From: Drechslerella dactyloides
Taxonomy: Eukaryota; Ascomycota; Orbiliomycetes; Orbiliales; Orbiliaceae
NCBI GenBank assembly: GCA_020064725.1
Contig: JAGTWJ010000008.1
Coordinates: 2,480,001-2,544,000 of the forward strand
Reading direction: 5' to 3'
Length of the DNA stretch: 64,000 bases
The translations under genes and the position numbers were made by a program. Below the pieces are notes generated by a model. The model was not told where the DNA came from, did not search any database, and saw only the letters and a list, made by a program, of their open reading frames with translations. Numbering within the stretch: position 1 is the stretch's first letter; each line of letters starts with the position of its first letter. Shown here in pieces: positions 25,699-38,296 of the stretch.

Positions 25699-28203
25699 GT
25701 TGCAATATATAAGATGCGGTTGAGGGCTGAAGTTGGTAGTATATATATCTTGTGGCTGGGAAAGGTCGATTCTGTTCGATGGCAATGGATTGAAGCTGAA
25801 AATGGACTGATGGAGATGGGAGAAAAGTTGGTTGGGAGGGTCGCGCGGGGAGGTTTATATATCCGCTGCTGGGAGACCTGTCACCATCGACGGGCGTCCA
25901 TCCCGTCAGCGATGCTCTTCCAGGAAAGTCACGACGACGACGCCCGGCCGAGGCAGGCTGCCACGGCGGCTAGACGCGATAAGGGACTCCGGTCGAGTCG
26001 GGCTTGTTGGCCCGACGGATGCTGCGGGCATGGACTTTAGCTGCCCTTCCATCGGTTTCAAAGCATTCTGGAGATTCTGGATGCACTCAATGACAGGGCA
26101 GGCATGCCTTCGAACTGCCTGTCTGCCTTCTAGACCGCCATCGCCGCCCGAACTGAAACAAACTCCCGGCCTGCAAGCTAGAAGCTTAGAAGTCGTCCAG
26201 CTCGATTAACCAGAAGGGCGCATTCTCGACCGCGAGTTATCGTGCAGAATGACCCAGCAGGCCAATAATTGCGGGGCTAGCTGTGTCATGTTGCTTCCCC
26301 TCGCCCGGGCAGCTGAGGTAAGAAGCTACCAAAAAAAACTCGCCGGCTGCACTGCTATCGATATTGGAAGCTGTGGCATGTAATGCATGTGCAAAGCTGC
26401 AGTCTAGACAGGCTCTAGCATTCCCACGCCCTAGTGCTTGTACAGAACGAGTAAACGGATCCGGGTGGATGAGATAATCACAGCGCAGCGCTGTTGAGTT
26501 CATCCGATGTTAGCGGATTTAAGATGTTGACCAAACACGACAGGCCCGCAAGGAAGGTGTGGCATTAGTAGGCGAGATTTATAGGCTTATGCATCCTTAC
26601 TCGACGACCCGTTTAACGGAGAATGCTCAATGCTCTCGCCCCGGATTTGATTTCAATTCACATTAACGCATAGCTTATCTTGCGGAACAATCGATCAAAT
26701 CAATGGTAATTATGCGCTTCTGGCTCGTCATGGAGTCACAACGAATCACCTAAGCATAGCTGTACGTTCATATCCACGATAAGTGATATAACAAGATGGC
26801 CGCTGGCGCGACACAGGCACCCGACCGAAAGGCACGGGTCATACAATGAATATTGTAACCATACGCACGTGCCTATCATCTCCTCGTACGGATCTAGAAG
26901 GAATGGCTAAGCCTATCCGTGGCCGGAGATAGGAATACAATTCTTGAAGAAAACAGTAAATCAAATCAGTACAGACCGGAAGGTTTGGGACGCATAATTA
27001 CTATCTGACGGAGCATAGATCTAGTTTTCCGCGGCCCGCTTGAATTCTCCCCGCACAAATATATACCATGGGTTTGATGGGTGCATAGTTATAAGAGAAT
27101 ATCTTATTTGCACGTCTGGAACCTTTTTATGTGTAATGTATCATCAAACCATGACAATCGTAGATGACGGAGCCCGAGCCTTATCTACCCCAAGGTACCA
27201 CTGAAAAGTCTGGTACGCAAAGCCTTTCAAGCATCAGTACATATACGTGATGCAGGGTAATATTACGGCGTATGTGGCTCTGCAGACCTGGCGTACGAGA
27301 CAATGCATGTGACTCCGTATTTTTGAGGCCCTGTTCGTCTATTTTACTAGGTAGGTAGTATTTGAACGCGCCATGGCGCCGACCGATTCAATCTCGTACA
27401 CAAAACGGACTATATACTTACGTTTCTGGTAAAAATGCGTCTGTTGAAAAACGAGACTCCTCGTATTTTCTACACGATACCTTAACGTACGTACAAGAGT
27501 GGATGGTAGCTAGGTCAGAATTAATTAAGTGCGATGCATCTTTCCGTGATGCATGTACATACACGCATATGCGCATTCGTATACGTATAACTGGCAGTGG
27601 ATTTGGGTTCATGAGGATATATATATACACTTAAATAAGTCTTTACCTAGGTACATACTTATCCGCAATTCGAGAGAATCTCTTTGGGAGGACATTCATT
27701 GTATACATGTATTGGCATGTCTACGGAAACGTTAAGATTTTCGTTTGTAGTCGGGAGGGTCTGGTTTATAAAATTTACGAGACCAGATTCTCGTTAGTCT
27801 TTCAGAGCTTGCCATTGATTCAACAATCGATTCAACATGCAATAGTTGATCAATTGATATTACTTATCACTGCATTGCAATATTGTGAAAGCCGAATCAA
27901 GTTTTTCACACCTCAATCTGGGGAAAGCGACTGTTAAGCAGTCCTGGCTGTTTTATTTGGTAACCGACAACTAGTATCTTCAAAAAAATGCACGTACCTA
28001 CCCTAGGTATTCAAAATAAAAATAAAAATAAAAATGGGAAATGGAAATCCTGATCTCGTGGCCCCGGGGCTACCTTAAGTCGAGTAACGGTTGGGGGTTA
28101 GGGTATCTTTCGCAAGCTGGGGCGCCGGGCCCGACTACCCTGCATGCCTTGATCCCTCTGGCATGATTGATATAGATGGCGATTAGAAATCATGGTGACT
28201 ATA
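25699..28203. other. intergenic, no gene seen
   Basis: The first 200 bp is the promoter of the GFA gene. The open plus-strand frames at 25,714-26,209 are antisense or leader shadows. From 26,500 onward the sequence is AT-rich with no protein-like frame. A short (AAAAAT)3 repeat lies at 28,018-28,035. Confidence 0.55.
25854..25861 (-). promoter_or_regulatory. TATA box of the GFA gene
   Basis: TATATAAA on the minus strand, 156 bp upstream of the GFA ATG. Confidence 0.5.
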
Positions 28204-28235
28204 CGAAGGCTTGTCAAATAAGTAACGCTACATTA
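28204..28235 (+). repeat. left terminal inverted repeat of the Tc1/mariner element
   Basis: Thirty-two bases identical to the reverse complement of 29,817-29,848. It is preceded by TA at 28,202-28,203. Confidence 0.97.
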
Positions 28236-28453
28236 TTTTTTGCTTATTTACATGCTTCACCGGGGCTAAGCCGCCCTTTGCCCTAGGGCACTGGGTAATT
28301 GGAGCGCACAGCTGTTATGAGGTCTGGCCTGCCAATAATATTATCTGTAGTATCTTTTTTATACTTATTGCCTCCATATAGCTTGATAACCAGCTGAATG
28401 TGATGTATAATGCGTGTTATCTATAGCTTAATGTGTGCAATTGGCAGCTGGTG

Positions 28454-29629
28454 TTATTCAATGAGCCATGCCTTCTCCATATCCTTCCTCTTGGTTGGTG
28501 CTCTATGCCTGAATATCCTGCGCTTTAGGTAGTACCAGGCTGGCTCTATTATGTTGAGATCAGGAGAGTTACCAGGCTATAGTAGCCTACTAACAGTATG
28601 CAGGTTGTAGACAGCCTCTTGGGCATGGTGGTTGTGGTAAGGCGCCTTGTCCTCCTGGACAATATAGTCCCTCCCATACTTGGCTTTGCAGTTTTTTGCA
28701 AAAGGGATTAGCTTTGGGATCATGACCTCTGTCTGGTACTTATATTAATCAATGCCTTTGCCAGTATCATGCTCCAGAGCTCTATGTGCCTTGTCAAAAG
28801 TCTATTGTGGCTTCTTACCAGGTTTGTTCCTGAGTCCTGTATGCCTCATAGTAGTGAGTAACTCCCACTCCTCCCTGGCCTTTGGTTCTGCTGCTGAATT
28901 CATAGCAGCTATTGTCTTTTTAGCTGCCTTCTTCTGTTTTTTGGTCTCTGGTTCCCATATGTGGCATAGGCCTATAGTATCCCAGGTATAGCAGCCCCAG
29001 AACATAAACTCATTGGCCTTATGCCAACGTGCAGAGACTATGTTAGAATGATAGCACTCATGAGGTTGCCTCCATAGTTTATAGCTGCCATGCCTCTGCC
29101 CAAGCACTACACTTGTTTCATCACTCCAGATAACCTGCTTCCAATCCTCTAATATCCAGCCTTTGTGTCTGAGGGCAAAGTCCAGCCTGGCCTGGCGTAT
29201 AGCAGGTATAAAGCTAGGCTTACATGTAGGCTTTAGTTTCTTAAACTTATTACACCTAAGTATTGTGCTGACTATTTGGTGACTTAGCTTGACAGTACCT
29301 GCAAGAAAACGTGTATTTGTACTGCGCCCTGACCTATCCTTTGTAACAATACTGACAACCTCCTGTTCTTTGGCCTAGGTGACCTTCTTTGGCCTACCAG
29401 CCCTCTGCTCATCAACAACATACTCCATAATCAGGGACATATAATCCTAGAGATTATAGCCACAGTCTTTAACCTTACACAGCAGCCTAGCAACTACACT
29501 CCTAGAGACCCCAAATCTTGTAGCTACATCAGCCTGCTTGCTGCTGGCACCTAACAAGGTAAGTATCTGGATACATTAACATAGTGTTGAATAGCGATCG
29601 CTGGTAGTGTCTTCAGCCTAAGGAGACAT
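28454..29629 (-). pseudogene. Tc1/mariner transposase, seven in-frame stops
   Basis: One continuous minus-strand reading frame of 392 codons from ATG (29629) to TAA (28454), with no frameshift but seven internal TAA/TAG codons and no TGA. The N-terminal half has a helix-turn-helix-like region (ATRFGVSRSVVARLL) followed by the RPKK basic linker. The catalytic triad is intact: Asp in IWSDET, Asp in VQEDKAPYH, and Glu in SPDLNIIE, with 34 residues between the second Asp and the Glu. Most stops sit where a Gln codon (CAG/CAA) is expected. The last one, just before PGNSPDLN, sits where Trp (TGG) is expected. Both are the outcomes of C-to-T changes at CpA on one strand or the other. The encoded enzyme cannot be made full length. 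Confidence 0.93.
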
Positions 29630-29816
29630 ATTATATATATATATATAGGATAATGGTGGCTATAGATATTGATGAAGGAGAAGAGGAGTAAGTCTGCTAG
29701 TATCTGCTAGCAATTGGAGAAGCTGACATTACTATTAGTATTATAATTGCTTTTGTGCATACACCGGGCATAGCCCCAGGCCCCACACACGAAATAATGA
29801 GCGGTTTCACCAAAAT

Positions 29817-29848
29817 TAATGTAGCGTTACTTATTTGACAAGCCTTCG
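29817..29848 (-). repeat. right terminal inverted repeat of the Tc1/mariner element
   Basis: Perfect inverted copy of 28,204-28,235, followed by TA at 29,849-29,850. Confidence 0.97.
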
Positions 29849-31890
29849 TAGCATAGATGGAGTTTTTCCACCAGAGCTTTGATGAGCGGCGTAGTGCTCG
29901 GACTTGTGAGAATCTGAATTATTTGTCGGCCGCGTTCGTTACACGGCAATCAACTTGGCGGCGGCTGGGACAAAACTCGGCAAACGTCAGCAGCAACAAC
30001 ATCAGTCTCCGAAATCACGAACAAGACCCACAGCACCGACAACGGCTGGAGGGCGGAGCCTGTAGAATAGAGGGAATTCCATGCCAGCCAGCCAGCCGGC
30101 AAATTTTTGAGCCGCTAACCGCTCAATTGGCAGAATTCGAGCTTCTTCAGTCCAGCTGTAAGTAAGTAAGGACTTAATCATCTGGAAGGATTCGATGCGT
30201 TGATGCGCATGCACAGCTTCAAATTAGGGCTGAGAGCTGGCTGTCCAGCTAGCTGTCCGCCCAGCTAACTATCTGCGGTAAGATATGTCGAAGGCACGGC
30301 AGGTAATGTGGGTCCGCGCGCTGACGCCCGAGCGGCTTGGAAACAGCGGAGATGCTGTCGGCCGGGACTAAAGAATTGATGCTGTCAGGCGAATGCGATC
30401 GAGACTGGTAATCTTTAAATTGAACACATGCTTGAAAAGCTCAGCCTCCGTCGAGTCCGTTCACTGACTTCCGCGATGATAGAGAAAGCAGACCGCAAGC
30501 CTTGGTCGGTTCCGCCACCGCCAATCCGTCAGCCCTAAAGGCAATTTCGACGACTTCGAGGCCCTCGAGGCCCAGGGAGCCGTTTCACTAGCAGAACGAC
30601 CGCGCGGGCCATTTGGAGACTGCGGCGGCAGAATGCATGCATCCACCATGCAGGCCGTCTGTCGAGCTGTCACAGCAAGCAGATTCAATGCCAATTCGCG
30701 AAGCCTGCATGCATGTACGACAGGGGAGCACCGAGTCAGCGTACAGACTCGAAAGCCGTCGGTTGACATCCTGACCACGCGCAACGAGACCCGTCTTCGT
30801 GTGTGTTTGGGGGCATGCCTGTCGCTGTGCAGGGCGGGAGCGCACGAGACCAAGCCGAGGGCGCAGCGCGACCTGCACACCAAACCTTTGGAATTCCAAA
30901 TCAAGGCGGGATTACATCAGCCACGTACCAGAGTTCAAGCAAACGGTGCAGCAGCTGCTTGGCCACCAGGAGTCGATGCCTGTGCTGCATGCTGCTCGTA
31001 CAGGAATGGGCCAGGTAGTGTTTTCGACAACCTGAACCGAATCTCGTAGCTTGGGCGCGAGGACGCCATCTTGGCATTAGCTAGCGACTTTGCTCAACCG
31101 CCTCCTGATCCGATTTTATTTGCGGGCTGCTTGGCTAGCGTGTATCGACGGGCTTCGCAGTTGCAGCGGGTAGCAGTACGGTACATCCACCGTCGCCATC
31201 GCCACCCTCACACACAACCCCTGGTAGAGCTTGAGCCTGAGGCCCAGGAATAAATCTCGGACCCGCCTTGTAACCCCCTCGGTTCTCATGCCCTTCCTGG
31301 CCTGCGGCTTCCTCTTGGTCGGGTCGAACGGGGGTTGATCTAAATCTACGGATCTTCGGTGGCCTTGACCCTGTCGTTTTGTGCCCGGGAAACCTCCGCC
31401 TCAGCAATCGATCTCAGTTTTCGAAACGTATTTCGTATTGGGACCGAGCACCTAGCTTCCCCGCGGGTACGTAGGGGCTGTCCGGCGCCCAAGGACCGAA
31501 ATAGACAGACCGACCTGCTTAATTGCTCTCAGCATAGTCGGGACTTGAAGAGTGAAGCCCCCTCTCTTTGAACACGGAATTCTGTCCGCTCTTATTCTCG
31601 CCATTTAAAAGGTCAGTAACCTAACCTCACGCCCTTTGGGCCCCCAATTGTTTAGACAGACATCTAACCAGCAGTCCATCACCCTTTAGTAAGACTGTCT
31701 CGTAATACGAGACCGAACGGAAGCCCAAATTTGGAGTCTTACAATTGCGCCGCACATATATAAGTAACTTACGAGAAAGTTACAAACCGTTGGCGGAACT
31801 GCCGAGTGCTGCCTCTATCGCTTCCATATTTCGAGTTCCATCTACTTTGTACAAACACCGTAAGATCGAGAGACCGCCGCTGCGAACAAT
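29849..31890. other. intergenic, no supported gene
   Basis: Contains overlapping open frames on both strands around 30,460-31,050 and 31,070-31,570, none with family motifs, signal peptide or clear intron structure. They probably reflect moderately GC-rich spacer. The last 200 bp precede the NACHT gene. Confidence 0.5.
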
Positions 31891-34815
31891 ATGGCTGTCC
31901 GACAACCGACATGGGGCCCGAGTCCTTCCTCAGCCACAGATCCTTACTCTCACCTTCGAGACCATAGTATATCACCTATATCCCCGAACGGCCAGTCAAG
32001 GAGCCCGCATTCCAGGCCTTCAATTTCTCATTCTTCATCGTACGGTAAGAACAAAAGCTCTACCGACTGTTCCAGAGATCCCGATGCTCCGAAACTTGGC
32101 GTACCCTTCAATTGAGTCTGAGACATTCCCAGATGCTGATACAGGCAGAACATAGGCAGTCGCGGTATGAGCATATCTGACTTATCTCCAAACGCTGGTA
32201 CGCCAATACTTCTGCCCCATGGATACCTACCATTCGGTCCAGATCGACGGCACTCATACTCAAACTCAGATTTAAGTCGGACTGGTCCCGAACGTCAGTA
32301 TTCCGTTGACACGACGTGGGAAGCGTCATGGGGCGAACGACCGAGAAGCTCCACAGGGTTTTATCCCCCGACGCCAACTATCACCACGACGCAAGCCGGC
32401 AACTTGCCTGGACTTTCACCCGTCCAACGTCAGACGTCTATGCCAATGGATGCCAGCGTTAGCATGCTGGCCGCTGGTGTATTAGATTATCCAAGTGAGG
32501 GTCATACAAAATGATTGGTTATCGCAGAATCCTCTCCCCGCTTTGCTAATCCAGCTGTAGGTCTTCTCAAGCAATGGCTGAGCCCGATCGATTTCCAACT
32601 GGAGAGACTTCAACTTCAGAAGACCAGAATACCTGGCACCTTCGATTGGCTAGTAACCACGGATGGGCAGTTCACAAGATGGCTGAAGTCTACCACTCCA
32701 GAATCTTCGGTGCTCTGGTTATGCGATCGCCCTGGCGTTGGAAAAAGCATAGCGACCTCACTCATACTGCAAGCGGTTGAGACCCACTGTCATTCCCACA
32801 GGTCATCATTTGCTTACATCTTCGGAAAGAGGGCCAACAAGCTGAACCCTGCTCCTCAAGCGATAGACTTCATCAAGAGCCTAGCTTTTCAAATATTCAG
32901 ATCACATCCAGCGACTGACGGTCAGCCGCCTCAAGGCTCAGAGACCTATCTTAGAAACGGCTCCCAGATGCCGACCATGGAACAGGCTGTCGAGTTTCTC
33001 GGGGAGGTCTTGAAGAACCGGAGAGCTTATCTAGTGGTTGATGGTATCGACGAATGCCTGCAGCCCTCTGAAGTACTCGAGGCGATTTTGGAGCTTCCGA
33101 CCGTTATGGATGGCAGCACCCGTGTCCTTATATCTTCAAGGATGCGACCGGACGCTTTCGACCCCGATGGATTGTACCCAGTCGTCCGACTTACTCCGCA
33201 GAGCGGCAATTACTCTGCTGATTTGAGGATATATGTAGAGGAAGAAATGTCGAAGATTGAAGGCTTTCATAGGAGATCTGAGCGATTCAACGAGGCTATC
33301 TCCAAAGTGATAGCTGCGTCGGACGGCAACTTCCAGTGGGCATCTGCATTACTAGTCGACCTCAAGTTAGCGCAAGCGCAGGGCAGGTTCTGGGAGTCAA
33401 TCACTGCTATTCCGAATGAGATCAAGATTTTGGTGAAACAGGAACTGTGGAAGATTTGGCAAAAACCGGAATCCAAGCGACGTTTGATGCTGGAAGCTCT
33501 CGAATGGACAATCTTCTGCATGGAACCACTGACTGTGGGATCGTTCCCGTTCGGCAGGGTCTTTGACTCGGATGGTTCTTTCCTCGATTACGAGCACCGG
33601 CGTATCGACAGGTCGCGTTTTCTACTAAGATTTGGAACAGAGTTTCTCATCTTCCCAACACTTGACGGAAAATTCGAGCTTTTCCATCATCGGCTTGCGG
33701 ATTACATTCTCCTGACTACCATGGAAGAAAGCCCACAGTTTCAACTTACCGATGGACCCACCCGCTTGGCCTTTAGTACTGTCCGCTACCTATCGTCACC
33801 TTCGTTCCAGGAATCCTTAAACTCCGAGTCTTATCAACACACGGGACTCCACACCTCTCAACCTGGCGGTGCAAAGTCATATTTGCGATCGAAATACCGT
33901 TGCCTTGAGTATTCCTCGCGACACCTCGTGCATCATCTGCTCAAAGTAAGCGATGTCACGACTGAGGACGGGTCTGAACTGGTGTCGACCCTGATTACCT
34001 TTTTTCTTTCGACGAACGCGGTTACCTGGGTCGAGGCCGCTCAAGTTTTCGACACCAGCTTTGCACGGAAATTCGTAAATCAATGCCCCGACCTGACTGA
34101 CTGGATAACAAGCGTCTTTGCAGTTCATCCTCGATGGCGAGACTCGCTCCATGCCGTCACAACCAGGCTTGACCAACTACAATACTATGTTAACTCTTCC
34201 GGTGCTGGGCTTGTGGCTCCGCCCCCTACGAGGCCACGCGCAACTACGTTTGACTCGCCCTCGATCCAGATAAGCAGCTACCCCGAAGAACAGCAAAACC
34301 AGGATACTTCCATTAGCCGAGCGCGTAGTCGAAGCCCTCGTGGCATCAGCAGCCTCCTTACAACTTTTACCGGCGGTGCTCGCCATGAGGAGAACTCGCG
34401 AAGTCCACAGCGGCGAACGCGTGAGGAGGTAGAGCGAGGAGTGGAGCGAAGATCCCCGGCCAGGAATACCTTTCCTACATCAAACACAGAGGTACGCCGG
34501 CGGTCGACTGGTGCAGTATCCAACGCTCTGGCCATTGCAAATGCCAGCGCTACCGGAGGGGCTGTTCCTTTCCAGTATCACTACCCGGGCCGTGAAAACC
34601 CCTGTCCAGGCTGGGGACACTCTTCTCAGTCGCATTCGCCACCACAAACCGGGGCACAGCATTCGTATCAGTCGTTTCCAGGGTCTAGCCACCAGCAGTA
34701 TGGCGGCACTTCTCCACCACAGCAGCAATGGTATCCGATGCAGGAATACTATGGTCTATCCTTTCAGCAAGAGAGTTATTCGGAACCACCTCCACCTTAC
34801 ATGCGTTACGGCTAG
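31891..34815 (+). CDS. NACHT-type STAND P-loop NTPase with disordered flanks
   Basis: Exons 31891-32044, 32156-32494 and 32561-34815 join in phase to 915 residues. Both introns have usual signals (GTAAGA...CTGAT...TAG; GTGAGG...GCTAAT...TAG), and the second contains the TGA that otherwise separates the exons. Residues 1-160 are Ser/Pro-rich and disordered. Residues 165-400 resemble fungal NACHT domains: IPGTFDWL, then the P-loop WLCDRPGVGKS with Lys226, then Walker B YLVVDGIDEC near 321-331. The usual first Gly of the P-loop is Asp here. After the NTPase comes a helical region, then a disordered tail rich in Arg/Ser and Pro/Gln. There are no ankyrin, WD40 or TPR repeats, so it lacks a recognisable sensor. 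Related proteins act in heterokaryon incompatibility or innate-immunity-like signalling; a role here is inference. Confidence 0.85.
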
Positions 34816-35910
34816 GGTCTTGAAAACCACTGCCCTATCATGCGAAGTCTCATCGTCATGTTGAGACCGCGTTGAGCGAAGGTTATAGTCAAGTCGGAGT
34901 GTCTTCAGATCCGGATATCGCTGGGACGTTTTGGGTCTTTTTCTGGTACAGCGTACCATTGGTTTACTCACTTTGTGTCGGATGGGATCCTTCACTCATA
35001 TTGTCATACTTTTCAGGCCCTAACTCGAGCCAGACCGATAAATATATTATTTATATACTTATTTATTTTGCTTGGTCTTGTTTAGGAGTCTGGTATCTGA
35101 TTGTTTATAGATCTTGTTTCTTTTAGGATGCACGTTTAGCGCTTTATAGTGCCTGTTATGCACGACGTCAAATGGCAATATTATATAACTATATAATACA
35201 GTATTGATATCCATGAGTTTGGATATTATTTTTGAATCAGCGCACTGACGGCTCCCTCATCTTGGAATGCATCTCTTATCTGGTACCCCAGAGTTTGCTG
35301 ATCTATCAGAAGGTGGATGCATTTCTCTGTTACAAAGGATACAACGGGTCCACAGAGCATTAGTGGCATCAAGTGCTTTACAATCAAAATAGTCTCGGGG
35401 CCGCTGAAAAAATCATCACAAATGATCAACGTAATAGTCGACTAGTCTTAGCGCATATGTCAGCGGAACTTGCCCGGTCAAGCCTGCCAATGAATACTTC
35501 GTACAACTGTACGAGCCGTGACTTAGGGCAAATTGTACTCTGCTTCTACAATAATACGTCACCTCCGAGTCTAAGCCTGCTCTCAGCTCTGTGTATCGCA
35601 AACTTCCAGCCAACGGAACATTCAGACGTCAATAAGCGCCGGGTACGACCATTTCAGCTGTAAAGGAACATCATTGCTCGTGGAATCGAAATTTGTAGTA
35701 GCACAATGCGTCATTCAGAACGGAGAAACTTTGAGCGTTTTGTTAAGAGAGGCAGGCGTATGTTGATTGCGGGACAAGCTCGTATTTCTTCCAGCCATGA
35801 CTACTTGTTATCTGCGCGTGTCGTAAAATATATATTCAGGTAATCAACGATCGAGACGGCAAGAAGAGCGCCCTAGAGGCTAGGTGCCTTGATGACACGA
35901 GGAGTGGGAA
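34816..35910. other. intergenic, no gene seen
   Basis: AT-rich spacer between the 3' end of the NACHT gene and the 3' end of the decaying F-box-like gene. Short frames only. Confidence 0.6.
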
Positions 35911-36846
35911 TTATCGATATTGAGATACATCATCGATATCGAGGGAGCAGACTTCGGCTGTCATGGACGTTAAGATGGCGACTCGGTGTAGAAGAGGACG
36001 ATCTAAGGAGGACTGAGCTGGGTAGTTCGAGTGATATCCTCGCAATCTGAGTCGATCTAGGCTGGGGCGCCCCGATTGCAAAAAGATCGAGAAAGGGTCG
36101 TCGTGCAAAGTTGGCCAACAAAGGGCCTCGGGGATGAATTCCACATCAAGCTCCTTGAGGTCTGATGTCTTGGGAAGTAATGTAGCCAAGAGACGCGTCT
36201 CTTCTGGGCTTCTCGGATCAACAGTGGTGGTTACTGAATGCCAACAGTAGCCGGTTCCATCAGTGGGCGGGAGAAGCATGTGGGCTTCCTGTATCCGGCC
36301 TCTAAAGAAGATCTCTAGTCGCGATATTCTGCTTCTCTCTTGGAGGTATTGCATGAATTTCGTAGTGAACGAAGTGTTTGTCCTATCATTCTTAGCTTCG
36401 TTGGTGATAGTTTTCGCTGGGCCGCCTCGGGAATGCTCATCTATTTATGGATGCACTTGCAGAGACCGAACTCGGATAGCGGAACGAGGGTTTCTCTTAC
36501 GTGATATTTGTGAGACAGTCCAACCTTGGTATTAACTTCTCAATCATATATAGCAGAACACTGTTCCTAACTTCCGATTTGTACCACTCCTTGCGGACAG
36601 AGACCTCCCGGATATAGGGCCGAATATGTGCATTTTCGTGGTCATGTAGCTTCTTGATTCTCATGAAATTTTTCTGTTCGTATTCACGACCATCGAGCAA
36701 TAAGAACTCGATCTGTCGATATAAGAAAGGCTGAGCGAGGCACTGAAATGCCTTGTTGGTAAGGGAGAGACTGCGAACGGAGTCGATATCGCACTGCGCT
36801 ACCTCGAAACATGAGTGAATAGTTGGTACACTAGCGTATTTTTACT
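35911..36846 (-). pseudogene. F-box/LRR-like protein gene, probably decaying
   Basis: The minus strand reads like the N-terminal half of a fungal F-box protein. An F-box-like start (NTLVYQLFTHVS) is followed by DIDSVRSLSLTNKAF and QPFLYRQIEF, then leucine-patterned sequence ending in SLDIDDVSQYR. The first segment and the next are in different frames, joined near 36,803, so a one-base shift or an unrecognised splice is needed. A probable intron (36,500-36,383, donor GTAAGA) links the two main parts (frame to 36,501, then 36,382-35,911). I find no convincing ATG-bearing first exon; a candidate ends at a GTAAGT donor near 36,975 (about 37,049-36,975) but does not join cleanly in phase. The protein would also be short for the family. 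A functional gene with an unusual first exon is still possible. Confidence 0.5.
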
Positions 36847-38296
36847 GGCGGGAAAGATTCCGGAAGACTGCAATTTGTTTTATCACTGCCAGCCTCATGA
36901 ATCTGTTCCACTAAACTTTCTGGCCCTTGACCGTGCACTCGGGAAATATGGATTCTGCAACTTACCCGGCTGAGTATTAGGTGGATAACATCAACGGCGC
37001 AGCATTCAAAGGGAGATAATTTTGCCACCAAGGAGGATCCGTTCATCATCCGGTCTGTTTGATACATGAGCGTATATGTGGGATACCAGGATGATAGCGA
37101 TGGGAACTGTCGAGGTTGAATTAATAGTGTATTGGCGGAGGTGTGCACAGTCTTTCTATCTGCAGACCTAGGGGTTGGGCGAATCGTCAGTGGGAGATTG
37201 GGCATATATATGGGGAATTCCTCGGTAAACTATACGACTACTCTACGCGTTTACGTTGAGGCAGTCGGGATGATATAAATTCCGATGCTGAAATCTCGAG
37301 TCTTGAGTCATCGGAAAGAAAGAATTCTAATTTTGACCCTGAGAGACTAGACAGAGCTAGAGCCCGGAGTAGTACCCATATTCGTTGTACCTGCACATAT
37401 GCAAGCAGTTGGGCTGTTCGGGTTGACTCGGCTGTAATGCGGTGTGCGCTATTAATAGAATCGCATCCTGATAGGTGCACACTTAGGTCAGCCGCGAACG
37501 ACAAGTCTGTCTAGACAGAAACCGGCGCCATAAAAGGTCAAGATAGGAAGTTATATCGCAGCGCGGCCATCGCGAATACGATTACCGCAGAGTGAGGGCT
37601 AAAGCTCAGGTGCATACAATAAATCGACAAACCGGATAGTCAACAATCTACAATGTTAGTTCAATAAATATCAGGCTTCTGCAATTTTCATCCGGGAGAT
37701 CTACGGACGCTTCTAAAAACATATTCGGGGTCCTATTTTTATGTGGCTACATTCCTGATTTCACGACGGGGGGTATATAATTCGGGCAGCTGCATGTTAA
37801 CTCAAAAATATCAGCTCGCTTCGAACTGATTTGTATTACAATATTATATTGCAATACATTGGCTAGGCTCCGTAAAATTTCATCCATATGCATCTCTGAC
37901 CACGTACCTGCTATATATTAATATGTATCATATATAGAATATCCGCATGCTCAAACTTGTAAGATAGGCAAACAACTGCTCTATATTCAATCGAGAATCA
38001 GTTCGAGACTAAAGTACCCACAGCCTTCAGCAACCTCAGCTGAGTGTTGAGGAGCAAACAAGCCATCTGGGAATAGAGGAATTGAGTGTGTTGTCGCTGC
38101 CTGAAATGTAACAAGCTTAGTCAGCCTAGCTTCCTTCAAAAATTTTGAGGTTCAGGTTTCACAGAACATCGCGCGCATTCGCACCAACTTTAGGACGCCA
38201 GCGGACGCTCTCCAGGTCGCCATCTCCTTTTTTTCGCACGCTTTTCATACGGCTGTTTCCGTGGTCGCATGGCACTTCAGCACCTGTACGCCCAAC
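36847..38296. other. intergenic, no clear gene
   Basis: May include remnants of the 5' end of the F-box-like gene. A minus-strand frame at 36,831-37,205 contains an ATG-led stretch (MMNGSSLVAKLSP...) ending at a good donor. The right 300 bp is the RCL1 upstream region. Otherwise AT-rich and featureless. Confidence 0.5.

Larger units (their letters stand above)
28204..29848 (-). mobile_element. Tc1/mariner transposon, complete length, inactive
   Basis: A 1,645-bp DNA transposon. The ends are perfect 32-bp inverted repeats beginning CGAAGGCTTGTCAAATAAGT, and both ends are flanked by TA, the canonical Tc1/mariner target duplication. The single internal gene (minus strand) encodes a DD34E transposase that is destroyed by seven stops. 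Because both termini and the TA duplication are intact, the copy could still be mobilised by a related transposase supplied elsewhere. The perfect inverted repeats suggest a fairly recent insertion, and the interior decay fits RIP or cytosine deamination. Confidence 0.95.

Noticed and set aside
28081..28120. GGGTTAGGG-like stretch resembling telomere repeat
   Set aside because: Only one and a half units; no tandem array.
30461..31049. Overlapping 138-147 codon frames on both strands
   Set aside because: Both strands equally open, no motif, no splice or start support.
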